Positions 28,042 to 37,495 of a stretch of 64,000 nucleotides of DNA are shown here, in pieces. The position numbers were made by a program, and so were the translations under genes. Source of the DNA: Candidatus Hepatincola sp. Av (GTDB lineage: Bacteria; Pseudomonadota; Alphaproteobacteria; WRAU01; Hepatincolaceae); the NCBI GenBank assembly GCA_023518375.1, contig CP068450.1, positions 1,116,001 through 1,180,000 on the forward strand, read 5' to 3'. Below the pieces are notes generated by a model, which made no database searches, had not been told where the DNA came from, and saw only the letters and a list, made by a program, of their open reading frames with translations. The number at the start of each line of letters is the position of its first letter. Position 1 is the first letter of the stretch.

Positions 28042-29830
28042 TATCTATTTTCAAAACCTCAATAAATGCTGACTGTGGAATTTCTACTTTACCAAATTGC
28101 CTCATTTTAAGTTTACCAGCTTTTTGCTTTTCTAGTAATTTTCTTTTTCTAGTAATATCGCCTCCATAACATTTAGCGGTTACATCTTTACGAAAAGCCG
28201 AGATAGTTTCTCGGGCAATAATTTTACCACCAATAGCTGCTTGAATAGGAATTTGAAACATTTGCCTTGGGATTAAAGTTTTTAATTTTTCACAAATAGC
28301 CCTGCCTATTTTTTCAGAAGATGCTTTATGGACAATAAAAGCAAGGGCATCAATAAGTTCATGGTTTACCATAATATTAACACGAACAAGATCTCCTACC
28401 ACATATTCATCAAGTTCGTAATCAAAGCTAGCATAACCTTTAGAAATAGATTTTAACTTATCATAAAAATCAAACACAACTTCATTAAGGGGTAGGAGGT
28501 AAACCAACATTGCTCTTTTATCTAGCCAATTTAAACTAACTTGTTTGCCTCTACGTTTTGTGCAAAGGTCTAACACTGTTCCTAAATATTCTTCTGGCAC
28601 AATAATAGTAGCTTTAATCCATGGTTCTTTAATTTCTTTAATTAAATGTGGTTCAGGCATATCTACTGGTGAATGAATACTAATTTCTTTACCATCTGTT
28701 AAAGTTAGTTGGTATTCTACACTAGGAGCTGTAGTTATAAGCTCAATATTAAATTCTCTAGTTAAACGCTCTTGGATAATTTCTAAATGCAATAAACCTA
28801 AAAAACCACAACGAAAACCAAAACCTAAAGCAGTTGAGTTTTCAACATTAAAAGAAAAACTTGCATCATTCAAATGAAGTTTTTCTAAGGCTAGTTTTAA
28901 ATTTTTATATTCAGAACTATCTACCGGAAAAATTCCTGAAAAAACTACAGGTACAGAAGGTTTAAAACCAGCTAAAGATTCTAAAGTTGGGTTTTTTGCA
29001 TCGGTAATAGTATCACCTACATTGGTATCTTGTACGGCTTTAATAGAGCCAGTTAGGTAACCAACTTCTCCTGCATTTAAGGCTTGGCATTGCTGAATCT
29101 TAGGGGTGAAATAACCTACTTGATCTACTGTATATTCAGCATTATTAGACATAGTTTTAATTTTCATACCCTTTTTTAAGGTGCCATCATAAATTCTAAC
29201 TAAAATTATTACTCCTAAATAAGAATCATACCAACTATCTACTAATAGAGCTTTTAAAGGTGCCTCCAACTTACCAACAGGTGGGGGTAAATAATTAACA
29301 ATACCTTCTAAAACTTCCACAATACCTATTCCTGTTTTTGCTGAAACTTCAATAGCGTTACTAGTATCTAGCCCAATGATTTCTTCAATTTGGTGTTTAA
29401 TCTTTTGGGGATCAGCCGCTGGTAAATCTATTTTATTTAAAACGGGAATAATCTCATGGTTGTTGTCAATTGCCATATATACATTAGCTAAGGTTTGGGC
29501 TTCAACACCCTGAGAGGCATCAACCACTAATAAAGAGCCCTCACAAGCGGCTAAAGAGCGGCTAACTTCATAAGCAAAATCCACATGTCCTGGTGTATCC
29601 ATTAAATTTAGCTGGTAAGTTTCACCATTCTTAGCTAGGTAGTTTAACCTTACTGTTTGGGCTTTAATTGTAATGCCACGTTCTCGTTCAATATCTAAAG
29701 AATCAAGTACTTGTTCTTTCATTTCCCGTAACTCTAAGCCCCCGCAATACTGAATTAAGCGGTCGGCCAAAGTAGATTTACCATGGTCTATATGGGCAAT
29801 AATAGCAAAATTTCTAATTTTTGAATCCAT
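28031..29830 (-). CDS. lepA: Elongation factor 4 (LepA)
   Basis: Ribosome-associated GTPase that acts in 30S biogenesis or back-translocation. The 599 residues, the family's normal length, show G1 AHIDHGKST (12-20), G2 region [13 protein letters not shown]3 DTPGHVDF, G4 NKIDLP and the LepA-specific C-terminal domain ([32 protein letters not shown]). ATG at 29830; divergent from pgm by 146 bp. The CDF exporter overlaps its end. Confidence 0.98.
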   Translation of the reverse strand: MDSKIRNFAIIAHIDHGKSTLADRLIQYCGGLELREMKEQVLDSLDIERERGITIKAQTVRLNYLAKNGETYQLNLMDTPGHVDFAYEVSRSLAACEGSLLVVDASQGVEAQTLANVYMAIDNNHEIIPVLNKIDLPAADPQKIKHQIEEIIGLDTSNAIEVSAKTGIGIVEVLEGIVNYLPPPVGKLEAPLKALLVDSWYDSYLGVIILVRIYDGTLKKGMKIKTMSNNAEYTVDQVGYFTPKIQQCQALNAGEVGYLTGSIKAVQDTNVGDTITDAKNPTLESLAGFKPSVPVVFSGIFPVDSSEYKNLKLALEKLHLNDASFSFNVENSTALGFGFRCGFLGLLHLEIIQERLTREFNIELITTAPSVEYQLTLTDGKEISIHSPVDMPEPHLIKEIKEPWIKATIIVPEEYLGTVLDLCTKRRGKQVSLNWLDKRAMLVYLLPLNEVVFDFYDKLKSISKGYASFDYELDEYVVGDLVRVNIMVNHELIDALAFIVHKASSEKIGRAICEKLKTLIPRQMFQIPIQAAIGGKIIARETISAFRKDVTAKCYGGDITRKRKLLEKQKAGKLKMRQFGKVEIPQSAFIEVLKIDNES

Positions 29831-29976
29831 GTGAATAGTTATTTACTAATTAATTCTTTATTTTTATTGTAATATTATTCTTAAATTAACAAATATATAA
29901 TTTTCTTGAATGGATTATATATTACAATTATTGCTAAAGAGTAGCAAATTTTTTATAATTTAACCCTAGCTTATAC

Positions 29977-31593
29977 ATGAAAATTTTAACTATTACTACT
30001 TCCCCTTATACTAATCAAACAGCTGGTACTTCTGGTTTAAGAAGAAAAACTAAAATTTTTTTACAGAAAAATTATTTAGAAAATTACATGCAAGCTATTT
30101 TTAATACTGTAAATATAAAAAATAAAACTTTAGTAATAGGAGGCGATGGACGTTTTTATAATTTACATGCTTTAAAAATTATTGTATCTATGGGAATTGC
30201 TAATGGAGCTAAGAAAATTTACATTGCTAAAAATGGTTATTTATCTACACCAGCAGCTTCTATCTTTATTAGAAAATATCAAATAGACTATGGCGTTATC
30301 TTATCTGCTAGCCATAATCCGGCAGGATTACAAGGGGATTTTGGTATTAAATTAAATGAAAGTAATGGTGCACCTGTGCATATTAATATTACTAACCAAA
30401 TCACAGAACATACTAAAAGTATTAAAGAGTATTTAATTTTAGATAATCTCAATTTAGATGTTAGCAAATTGAATACCTTTAAGGTTCTAAATACATCTAT
30501 AGAAGTATTTAATGGAGTAATTGATTATGTAGCTAAAATGCAAGAAATTTTTGATTTTTCTAGCATTAAAAATTTAATTGCTACCAAAAAATTACAGTTC
30601 TTTTTTAATGCTTTGCACGGTATTACCGGTATATATGCCTATGAAATTTTCCATAAGTGTTTTAATGTACCTATGGAAAATCTTTTTAATATTATTCCTC
30701 AAGAAGACTTTGGTGGTTTAATTGCCGATCCTAACCCTACTACAGTTGCCGACTTTATAAAATTAGTAAAGCAACAACCCCATATTGATTTAGGCTTTGC
30801 TTGCGATGCTGATGGTGATAGGAATATGGTCTTTTCCCATAACTATTGCTTAGAACCTTCTGATAGTATTGCCTTAATGTTAGAACATGCTAATTTAGTG
30901 AATTATTATAAAAATGTTGTGGGAGTAGCTAGATCTAAACCAACATCTTATGCTTTAGATATAGTAGCTAAAGCATTGGGAATTCCTTGTTATATTGTTC
31001 CTACAGGATGGAAATTTTTTGCTAACTTATTAGATGCCCATAAAATAACTTTATGTGGTGAAGAAAGTTTTGGTACTGGGTCTGATCATTCAAGGGAAAA
31101 AGATGGAATATGGGCTGTACTATATTGGTTACATATTCTAGCGAAATCTAATAGGAATTTTGATGATATTTTAGAAAGCTATTGGCATAAATATGGCAGA
31201 GTTTTTTTTGCTAGATACGATATTGAAAAAATAGCTCCATCAGTAGCTGAAAGTATATTGCAACAATTAACAATAAATGCTAAAGCTAAATTGCAACATA
31301 CTTTACTTCATAATTATACTTTAACTAACTGCCAACAATTTGCTTACCATGATTCTCTTACTGGAGAGGTTATAAATAATCAAGGTTTAATGTTATCCTT
31401 TAACCACAATGCTGAAGTTTTAATTCGTTTATCTGGTACCTCTACAGAAGGTAGTACTATTAGGTGTTATGTTTCTAAATATAGCAATAATAAAGAAGAT
31501 TTTTCTATAGATAAGTTTCAATATTTAGAAAAATTAGTAGATACTATATTTGCTTTAATGCCAGAGGTAATTAAATATACTTTTCGGGTTTAA
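29977..31593 (+). CDS. pgm: Phosphoglucomutase (alpha-D-glucose phosphate-specific)
   Basis: Interconverts glucose-1-P and glucose-6-P for polysaccharide and envelope precursor synthesis. The 538 residues show TSGLRRKTKIF, the phosphoserine loop SASHNPAG (Ser112), the metal loop CDADGDRNM, the sugar-binding GEESFGTGSDHSREKDGIWAV and the C-terminal phosphate-binding RLSGTSTEGSTIR. This is the PgmA/PGM1-type family rather than ManB. ATG at 29977. Convergent with folD, 17 bp apart. Confidence 0.94.
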   Translation: MKILTITTSPYTNQTAGTSGLRRKTKIFLQKNYLENYMQAIFNTVNIKNKTLVIGGDGRFYNLHALKIIVSMGIANGAKKIYIAKNGYLSTPAASIFIRKYQIDYGVILSASHNPAGLQGDFGIKLNESNGAPVHINITNQITEHTKSIKEYLILDNLNLDVSKLNTFKVLNTSIEVFNGVIDYVAKMQEIFDFSSIKNLIATKKLQFFFNALHGITGIYAYEIFHKCFNVPMENLFNIIPQEDFGGLIADPNPTTVADFIKLVKQQPHIDLGFACDADGDRNMVFSHNYCLEPSDSIALMLEHANLVNYYKNVVGVARSKPTSYALDIVAKALGIPCYIVPTGWKFFANLLDAHKITLCGEESFGTGSDHSREKDGIWAVLYWLHILAKSNRNFDDILESYWHKYGRVFFARYDIEKIAPSVAESILQQLTINAKAKLQHTLLHNYTLTNCQQFAYHDSLTGEVINNQGLMLSFNHNAEVLIRLSGTSTEGSTIRCYVSKYSNNKEDFSIDKFQYLEKLVDTIFALMPEVIKYTFRV

Positions 31594-31610
31594 CTATTTG
31601 CTTATAAGTT

Positions 31611-32486
31611 TTAGGAATTGAAAGATAAACCATGTTGCTGTGCTGCTGCCTTTAGCACATTATACATTAAAAACATAATAGTTAAAATACCTACACCTTT
31701 AGGTACAGGGGTAATTGCTTTCACATGTGGAAGCACAGCATGAGTATCAATATCGCCAGTGATGTATTTTTTACTACCAATAACTATTCTAGAAATTCCT
31801 ACATCAATTAAAACTTGGTTATTACTTACATAGCTTTCATTAATAAACTTAGAATTACCTACCGCCGACACAATGATATCGGCTCGTTTACAAATTTCAG
31901 GTAAGTTTAAAGTTTTAGAATGAGCAACAGTTAAAGTAGCATTTTTATGCAGTAATAAGTGGAATAATGGTAAGCCTACTAATTGGGAACGCCCAATTAT
32001 ACAAATATTTTTTCCAGTTAAATCTCCTACTTCTTTTGCTAAAATATATTGGCAAGCTAAAGGAGTACAAGGCACAAAACCTGTAGGATCGTTGTGTAGC
32101 AGTTTTGCTGCGTTCAAGGGGTGTAGCCCATCTACATCTTTATTTGGATCTAATCTTTGTAAAATATTTTTACTATTAATATGAGGAGGCAAAGGTAATT
32201 GCACTAAAATTCCATTAATTGTAGAATTTTGATTTAATTCATCAATCAGTTCTAGTAGAGTAGATTCTTCAGTATCTTCAGCCAATGTATACATTTTAGT
32301 TTGAATATTTAAGCTAGCTGCTTTTTTTAGTTTATTACTAACATAAATGGCCGAGGCTGGGTCGTTCCCCACAAGAATTGTAGCTAAAGTTGGTATAATA
32401 TTCCTTTTTTGTAACTTACTAACCTGTTTTATAAGTTCTTGTTGATGAGTTTGTGCAATTTGTTCAGTATTAATAATTATTCCCAT
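31611..32486 (-). CDS. folD: Bifunctional methylenetetrahydrofolate dehydrogenase/cyclohydrolase
   Basis: Interconverts 5,10-methylene-, methenyl- and 10-formyl-THF in one-carbon metabolism. The 291 residues contain ATILVGNDPASAIYVSNKLKKA (catalytic Tyr and Lys region), GILVQLPLPPHI, PNKDVDGLHPLN, GRSQLVGLPL (NADP site) and the C-terminal PVPKGVGILTIMFLM. yggT lies 18 bp upstream in the same direction. Convergent with pgm. Confidence 0.96.
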   Translation of the reverse strand: MGIIINTEQIAQTHQQELIKQVSKLQKRNIIPTLATILVGNDPASAIYVSNKLKKAASLNIQTKMYTLAEDTEESTLLELIDELNQNSTINGILVQLPLPPHINSKNILQRLDPNKDVDGLHPLNAAKLLHNDPTGFVPCTPLACQYILAKEVGDLTGKNICIIGRSQLVGLPLFHLLLHKNATLTVAHSKTLNLPEICKRADIIVSAVGNSKFINESYVSNNQVLIDVGISRIVIGSKKYITGDIDTHAVLPHVKAITPVPKGVGILTIMFLMYNVLKAAAQQHGLSFNS

Positions 32487-32504
32487 TATGCCCTCATAGT
32501 TTTA

Positions 32505-32825
32505 TTAAAATGTGAAATTATTAATGGCTAAAGTGCTTATCCAATATTCACAAATATCAATCACGATCCACAAAATTATTACTAATACTAAAAAAGATAA
32601 ATCCAGCATACCTACACGTGGTACAAAACGTGCAATAAAATTAGTAGCAGGATCTATAATGATTTTTAATGTAAAAAATATTCTAGATAAAGGACCATCA
32701 AATAAATTAATTATACCAAAGGTTCCAAGTAAACTTAAAATTGCCATAATGAACATTAAAAACAAGTAAAAATTGGCAAGTGCAATAATTCCTTTTAAAA
32801 TGTCTCTCAATATGATAATATCCAT
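32505..32825 (-). CDS. YggT-family membrane protein
   Basis: A 106-residue inner-membrane protein with two hydrophobic blocks (ANFYLFLMFIMAILSLLG and LDLSFLVLVIILWIVIDIC) joined by RIFFTLKIIIDPATNFIARFVPRVGMLD, close to the YggT hallmark of a Pro-rich loop followed by D-S-P/D-L. Function of the family is not firmly known; links to osmotic tolerance and cell division have been proposed. The start is set at 32825 (MDIIILRDILKG); a longer frame would run into the divergent gmk gene. Upstream of folD in the same operon. Confidence 0.78.
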   Translation of the reverse strand: MDIIILRDILKGIIALANFYLFLMFIMAILSLLGTFGIINLFDGPLSRIFFTLKIIIDPATNFIARFVPRVGMLDLSFLVLVIILWIVIDICEYWISTLAINNFTF

Positions 32826-32892
32826 AGCTAATATCCCTAACAAATAATTATATAACTGTAACAATTTTTTAAGAAAATAGGAAGAGGCAATC

Positions 32893-33510
32893 ATGGAATT
32901 ACCAAGAAAAGGCTTAAATTTTATTTTATCGGCACCATCTGCAGTTGGTAAAAGCACAATTATTAGTAATCTGTTAGCCCTTGATACCCAATTGCAGTTT
33001 TCTATTTCTGTTACTACTCGCCAAAAGAGAGCTTCTGAAAAGCATGATGTAGATTACCATTATAAAACTAAAGATCAGTTTAGTAACTTAATAAAACAAG
33101 GAGCTTTCTTAGAATATACTGACGTTTATGGTAATTATTATGGTACCTTAACTCAAGATGTTTTGAATATTCATAAATTAGGCAAAGATGTTTTATTTGA
33201 TATAGACTTTAAAGGAGCTGAAAGTATAAAAAAAACTATGCCTGAAAATAGTATTAGTATTTTTATACTTCCACCATCTTATGTTGAAGTAGAGCAAAGA
33301 TTACGACAACGGAATCAGGATTCAGAATCAGATATGGCACGTCGTTTATCGGAAGTTAAATCTTATATTTCCCATTATATTAATTATGATTACATTATTG
33401 TAAATGATAACTTAGAACAAGCCATACAAAATATTCAGGCTATCATCACAGCCAGTAGGCTACAACGAGAACATTTTCTTAACCTAGATCAATATATAAA
33501 TAATCTATAA
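32893..33510 (+). CDS. gmk: Guanylate kinase
   Basis: Phosphorylates GMP to GDP. The 205 residues start with the P-loop SAPSAVGKST (13-22), then SVTTRQKRASEKHDVDYHY (GMP-binding), LEYTDVYGNYYGT and DVLFDIDFKGAESIK, with ARRLSEVKSYISHYINYDYIIVNDN near the end; all diagnostic. ATG at 32893 follows AGGAAGAGG. A 1.2-kb gene-free stretch follows. In many alphaproteobacteria gmk lies near the ksgA end of the lpt-surA-pdxA-ksgA block; here it points toward it. Confidence 0.96.
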   Translation: MELPRKGLNFILSAPSAVGKSTIISNLLALDTQLQFSISVTTRQKRASEKHDVDYHYKTKDQFSNLIKQGAFLEYTDVYGNYYGTLTQDVLNIHKLGKDVLFDIDFKGAESIKKTMPENSISIFILPPSYVEVEQRLRQRNQDSESDMARRLSEVKSYISHYINYDYIIVNDNLEQAIQNIQAIITASRLQREHFLNLDQYINNL

Positions 33511-33565
33511 ATTACAAATTAAAATAAGTAAAAATATACTTAACAAGACCCAATAGAATATTGTG

Positions 33566-33588
33566 TTGGTATATTTTTTTTATACCAA
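33566..33588. terminator. Hairpin after gmk
   Basis: TTGGTATA (33566-33573) and TATACCAA (33581-33588) pair perfectly around a loop of seven Ts, 55 bp after the gmk stop. No T-tract follows the stem on the plus strand, so termination is only likely from position. Confidence 0.4.
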
Positions 33589-33664
33589 AAATAATATCAA
33601 TTATAGGTGTAGACAGATATGGCTTACAATGCTGCAAGTTTGTTTTTTTTGGAAGAAGTAAAAT

Positions 33665-33697
33665 AAGGCAATATGCCTTTTACTTAGAAAAGTAAAA
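33665..33697. other. Two adjacent short hairpins
   Basis: AAGGCA/TGCCTT (33665-33670, 33674-33679) and immediately after it TTTTACTT/AAGTAAAA, with an AGAA loop, ending about 33697. The first is followed by TTTACTT and could serve as a backup terminator of gmk. Confidence 0.3.
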
Positions 33698-33790
33698 TAT
33701 TTTGCTAATTATTATTTGCTAGTAAGATAAGAGCAATATTCTTCAATTTAAAAAATTCTTCTATTTAAAAAGCTATACTTTTATAGCAAT

Positions 33791-33831
33791 GAATCTTCTT
33801 GGGTAATAGTTGCCTACTACCCAAGAGATTC
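33791..33831. other. Long 18-bp hairpin in the gene-free stretch
   Basis: Arm 33791-33809 pairs with arm 33814-33831 around the loop TTGC: 18 bp with one bulged T and one mismatch that becomes G-U in minus-strand RNA, including the G+C core CTTGGGTA/TACCCAAG. It is the most stable-looking structure in the gap. No T-run on either side, so a structured RNA or protein site is as likely as a terminator. Confidence 0.5.
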
Positions 33832-34598
33832 TAGTATGAATGATTATACATAGATACAACTTCATTATGGTTGTTGCCATACCTATTCTTAAATTAACAA
33901 ACTTAGCTGTAGTTATAATTAATAAAGTATGTAAATTATCTATGAATTTACATATGGAACTATCAGCGACTTTAGTTAAAAAATTGAGTATTATGCTTAC
34001 GTTGCCTTGAGCAAACTCGGTATATTAGAACTTGTAATTTGCAAAACTTTAATTTTTGCTTTAAAAGGTTATTTTAAATTCAGTATATTATGGTTATTAA
34101 ACCTTAATATAGTAGAAAATATACCTCCTACAGACTATTTACCTTAACAAGTAGCATTTTAGGATAAGTTAGTATTATAGGTTTTAATTCAGCTAACTTT
34201 TAAGCAATGTCTTAAACATTTATGAATTAAAAAAATAATGCTGATATACTAAAAGCTACCTAATACCTTAGCTAGGCTAAAGCTTCTGTAGGAAAATATA
34301 CAAAAAATTAAAATTCTTTTACAAAGGATAATTCAATTAAGAAACTAAAGATAATATGTGTTTATTTAAGTAATAACCCACAACAAACCTACCATATTAT
34401 TTTTGTATTATATACTATTCTTATTATTTTGTAAAGCATTAATTTTATAAAATATGCAAAATATTTTCAAAAGGTAAATTATTGACAACTATATACTTAT
34501 ATATAACTATCTACTTAACATATTATCTACTTAACACTATTTTATTTTTTTAAGAGCAAAGATATTATGGTGAAGAATTTACTAGCGTAAGTAGTGTA

Positions 34599-34668
34599 TA
34601 GGCTACAAGGAGTACCTTGCCTACAACTTTCAATGGCACAGAATTTATTAGTTTAATAAAAGTTCTGT
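34599..34668. other. Two hairpins near the ksgA end of the gap
   Basis: TAGG+CAAGG (34599-34610) pairs with CCTTG+CCTA (34615-34623), loop AGTA, three bases bulged. ACAGAA+TTTATTA (34638-34650) pairs with TAATAAA+TTCTGT (34654-34668), loop GTT, two bases bulged. They may end leftward transcription from the ksgA operon. Confidence 0.35.
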
Positions 34669-34716
34669 TCCCTAATTTTTATTATATTGCTAATTTAGCT
34701 AAATGTGTGTAGCAAT

Positions 34717-35499
34717 TTAATTATTTTGAATACTTTGAATACTATTGGCAATTTTACAAAATTCTTCTAAAAAAAGCTCTTCGGCTCTTTTATTGGAATC
34801 AATGCCAAGATCTGCTAGATTAATATTTAGTTTTTTTAAGCTATTTCTTAAAGTTTTCCTTTTACCTTGAAAAGCTAAGTTAGTAACATAGGATAATTTA
34901 TCAATATCTACCTCAAATTTAGGGGTTATTAAAGGAGTAACTTTAATAACACTAGATTGTACTTTAGGTGCAGGGCTAAAATTATTTTTATCAACATCAA
35001 ATAAAAGTTCAGTTACGCTTAATAGTTGGGCAATTATAGACAAACGACCATATGATTTACTACCAACGGTAGCGGTAATTCTTAAAGCAACTTCTTTTTG
35101 AAACATTAAAATAAAGTATTCAAAATTACTTTGTTTAGCTTTGAAGAGATAGTTTAAAAAAATTTGAGTGCCAATATTGTAAGGTAAATTAGAAATTAGA
35201 ACTTTAGTACCAGATAAATTATCTTCATAAGTTAGGGAATCAGCAATAGCATAGTTGAAGTTAGAATATTTAGCTTTGAAATCTTCTAGCTTTGCGGTTA
35301 AACGTTTATCTTTTTCAATAGCAAAAACACATTTAGCTTGTTTTACTAGCTGTTGAGTTAATGCTAAATTACCCGGACCAATTTCTATAACAGTTTTATT
35401 AGTTAAATTACCTGCTGCGGCAATAATTTTATGAATAACGAATTCATTTATTAAAAAATGTTGTCCTAAAGATTTTTTTGTATAAAACATATTATTCAT
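34717..35499 (-). CDS. ksgA: 16S rRNA A1518/A1519 dimethyltransferase
   Basis: Dimethylates two adjacent adenines in the 3' hairpin of 16S rRNA (KsgA/RsmA). The 260 residues show KSLGQHFLINEFVIHKI, the SAM motif VIEIGPGNLALT, the acidic VFAIEKD, and the adenine-binding NLPYNIGT; the C-terminal helical domain contains FQGKRKTLRNSLKKL. Last gene of the leftward operon from cysQ; pdxA is 19 bp upstream. Start ATG 35499 or 35490 (two Met, MNNM). Confidence 0.96.
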   Translation of the reverse strand: MNNMFYTKKSLGQHFLINEFVIHKIIAAAGNLTNKTVIEIGPGNLALTQQLVKQAKCVFAIEKDKRLTAKLEDFKAKYSNFNYAIADSLTYEDNLSGTKVLISNLPYNIGTQIFLNYLFKAKQSNFEYFILMFQKEVALRITATVGSKSYGRLSIIAQLLSVTELLFDVDKNNFSPAPKVQSSVIKVTPLITPKFEVDIDKLSYVTNLAFQGKRKTLRNSLKKLNINLADLGIDSNKRAEELFLEEFCKIANSIQSIQNN

Positions 35500-35518
35500 A
35501 AATAAATTTCACAATATT

Positions 35519-36556
35519 TTATAAAAATAAACTACTATTGGCAAACCGATGGGCCATAGATATAGCTGCAATTAAGCTATTAGGATTGGCATATTTCGTT
35601 TTGGCTATATCAAAGGCTACACCATGATCTGGCGAAGTACGAATAAGATTCAACCCTGCTGTTACATTTACCCCTTTATCAAAAAATAAGGTTTTAAATG
35701 GCGTTAGCACTTGGTCGTGGTACATGCCAAAAATAACATCGTATTTATCCATATTGTTGCCAATAAAGGCACTATCAGCGGCAACAGGACCATCACAGCG
35801 AATGTTATAAGAGTTTAGTAGTTTTAAAGTAGGAATAATAATTTGGTTTTCTTCATACCCTAATAAACCATGATCCCCAGCATGAGGATTTAAGCCCATA
35901 AATAAGTACTTAGGATTTTTGATGCCATAATGCTTTTGTATAAATTGGTGAATAATAAGAACTTTTTTTGCTATAAAAGTTGGTTTAATACTTTTTATGG
36001 CATTTTGTAAACTCATATGAGTACTTAAAGGTACTACTTTTAAGTTATGATCTGGCGTACACATCATCATCACAGGGTTTAAAGAATGAGTTTTTTGTGC
36101 CAGATATTCTGTATGCCCGCTAAAAGGTAATTTATTAGCCCATTGGCAGTACTTATTAACTAAAGATTTATCAACTGGATTGGTTACTAAAGCACAAGTT
36201 TTATTAGTATTGGTAATATAAAGAGCTGTATCTAATGATTGTAAAACAAACTCACTATTATGGTAATTTTTAACTCCTGCTACATAAGAGGGTTTAGTAT
36301 TAATATTAAATATAGGTAGGGCTTCTTTAAAAGAACTATAAACATCATTCATAGTATTTACAGGTTTTAAAGGGATAGTAGTATTATAATATTTAAGGAC
36401 AGCTTCCATATATTTTAAGTTAGAAACTAATACAAAATATTGGTTGGTATCTTTTAATTGTAACCATGCTTTTAGAGTAATTAGTGGGGCAATAGAGTTA
36501 GGATCTCCTGCACTAAGAGCCACACATTTATTTATTATAGAAGGTGATTGAGGCAT
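35519..36556 (-). CDS. pdxA: 4-hydroxythreonine-4-phosphate dehydrogenase
   Basis: NAD-dependent step of DXP-dependent pyridoxal phosphate synthesis. The 345 residues carry ALSAGDPNSIAPLITLKAW, NPVDKSLVNK, SGHTEYLAQKT, metal His residues in LGLNPHAGDHGLLG-like LMGLNPHAGDHGLLGYEE, and GMYHDQVLTPFKTLFFDKGVNVTAGL. All fit PdxA. It overlaps the end of surA by 29 bases; ksgA follows, as in many proteobacteria. Other pdx genes are not in the window. Confidence 0.93.
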   Translation of the reverse strand: MPQSPSIINKCVALSAGDPNSIAPLITLKAWLQLKDTNQYFVLVSNLKYMEAVLKYYNTTIPLKPVNTMNDVYSSFKEALPIFNINTKPSYVAGVKNYHNSEFVLQSLDTALYITNTNKTCALVTNPVDKSLVNKYCQWANKLPFSGHTEYLAQKTHSLNPVMMMCTPDHNLKVVPLSTHMSLQNAIKSIKPTFIAKKVLIIHQFIQKHYGIKNPKYLFMGLNPHAGDHGLLGYEENQIIIPTLKLLNSYNIRCDGPVAADSAFIGNNMDKYDVIFGMYHDQVLTPFKTLFFDKGVNVTAGLNLIRTSPDHGVAFDIAKTKYANPNSLIAAISMAHRFANSSLFL

Positions 36557-37487
36557 TATTGTAGGTCTCCTTTAGGTAATCATCAAGTGCTACTTTTGAT
36601 TTTTCATATACCAGTTTTTGCCTTACAAAGGCATGTAGCTGCTTCATATGTTCAGAGTTATTAGGATCTAGGTATAAAAGAGGGCGTTTATCTCTTAGTA
36701 GAAAAATTTTATAATAATTATTAATTAAAATAGGTTTGGTAAACTGATTATTGGTTAATGTTACTAACTCTTTAGATACACTCTGTGGTAAATAAACTTC
36801 AGGGACCCAGCCAATATCACCTCCAGAGTTGGTTACAAAGTCTTCAGAGAAGTGGTTAGCTGCTGTAGCAAAATCTTTATAAGAGTGCAAAGACTTATAG
36901 ATTAAATCTATTTTTTTCTTAGCATCTTCAGGTGTTTTATTATCAATATACACTGCAATTTGTGATAGTAAATATTCATTTTTACCATTTAGGTTTAAAG
37001 TTCTTTGAACCTCTGCTTCTATTTCTTTACTTGATGTAACCGACCTAGAAATAGCAATTCCTTTTTTAGTTTTTTCTACTGTGAGTTCATTTTGTAGCTC
37101 CTGTAAAACATAAGTATGAGATAACCCCTCTGCTTTTGCTTCATTTAATAAACTATTTTTAGGAATTTTAAGTTTCTTTTCTATAGACTCAAGAGCCGAC
37201 GATACCTCTTGAGCACTCACTTTAACTTTAAATTGTTTAGCATCTTTAAGTATTAAGTAATTATTAATTAGCTGATTTAATACTAAAGGGCGAATATCTT
37301 TACTTTTGTAAATGGGGTCTGCGGTTGTAAGTTCCATAAATTTAATTTTTTGATCAACATCATATTCAAAAATTACATAAGTATTATTCACAACCGCTAA
37401 CATATTATTAGTAGCACTATTTAAGTTTGCCAAGCAAGCTAACAAGAATATTATTAAAATATAAATTAAAGTTATTGGTTTAAACAT
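36528..37487 (-). CDS. surA: SurA-like periplasmic chaperone/peptidyl-prolyl isomerase
   Basis: Helps outer-membrane proteins such as LptD fold and cross the periplasm. The 319 residues have a signal peptide (ITLIYILIIFLLACLANLNSA), a SurA N-domain (NNMLAVVNNTYVIFEYDVDQKI to about residue 150) and one parvulin domain (about 165-262: LLSQIAVYI, FSEDFVTNSGGDIGWVP). E. coli SurA has two parvulin domains; the one-domain form is usual in alphaproteobacteria. It sits 8 bp after lptD, a functional partner. Confidence 0.88.
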   Translation of the reverse strand: MFKPITLIYILIIFLLACLANLNSATNNMLAVVNNTYVIFEYDVDQKIKFMELTTADPIYKSKDIRPLVLNQLINNYLILKDAKQFKVKVSAQEVSSALESIEKKLKIPKNSLLNEAKAEGLSHTYVLQELQNELTVEKTKKGIAISRSVTSSKEIEAEVQRTLNLNGKNEYLLSQIAVYIDNKTPEDAKKKIDLIYKSLHSYKDFATAANHFSEDFVTNSGGDIGWVPEVYLPQSVSKELVTLTNNQFTKPILINNYYKIFLLRDKRPLLYLDPNNSEHMKQLHAFVRQKLVYEKSKVALDDYLKETYNNASITFYNK

Positions 37488-37495
37488 TGTTTGCC

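Larger units (their letters stand above)
33511..34716. other. 1.2-kb stretch without a recognisable gene
   Basis: The longest gene-free stretch in the window, between convergent gmk and ksgA. Stop codons are frequent in all frames; the longest open run noticed is about 53 codons near 33987-34147 with no good start, possibly a remnant of a membrane protein, but not recognised. It holds at least six hairpins (33566-33588, 33665-33697, 33772-33787, 33791-33831, 34599-34623, 34638-34668). No tRNA, tmRNA, RNase P or SRP RNA core motif was found. It may be a decayed gene, a rearrangement junction or an ncRNA locus. Confidence 0.6.

Noticed and set aside
32826-32957. A longer YggT start reaching 32957
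   Set aside because: It would overlap the divergent gmk gene and adds 44 residues unlike the family; ATG 32825 gives normal length.
29876-33900. An 18-base identical string (TATTCTTAAATTAACAAA) near 29876 and 33884, as a possible dispersed repeat
   Set aside because: At this A+T content an 18-base match between two sites in 64 kb is about what chance gives, and the flanks do not match.
33987-34147. A 53-codon open run in the gene-free stretch as a small gene
   Set aside because: It has no good start codon or Shine-Dalgarno and no recognised motif; a run of this length is easily found by chance in 1.2 kb over six frames.
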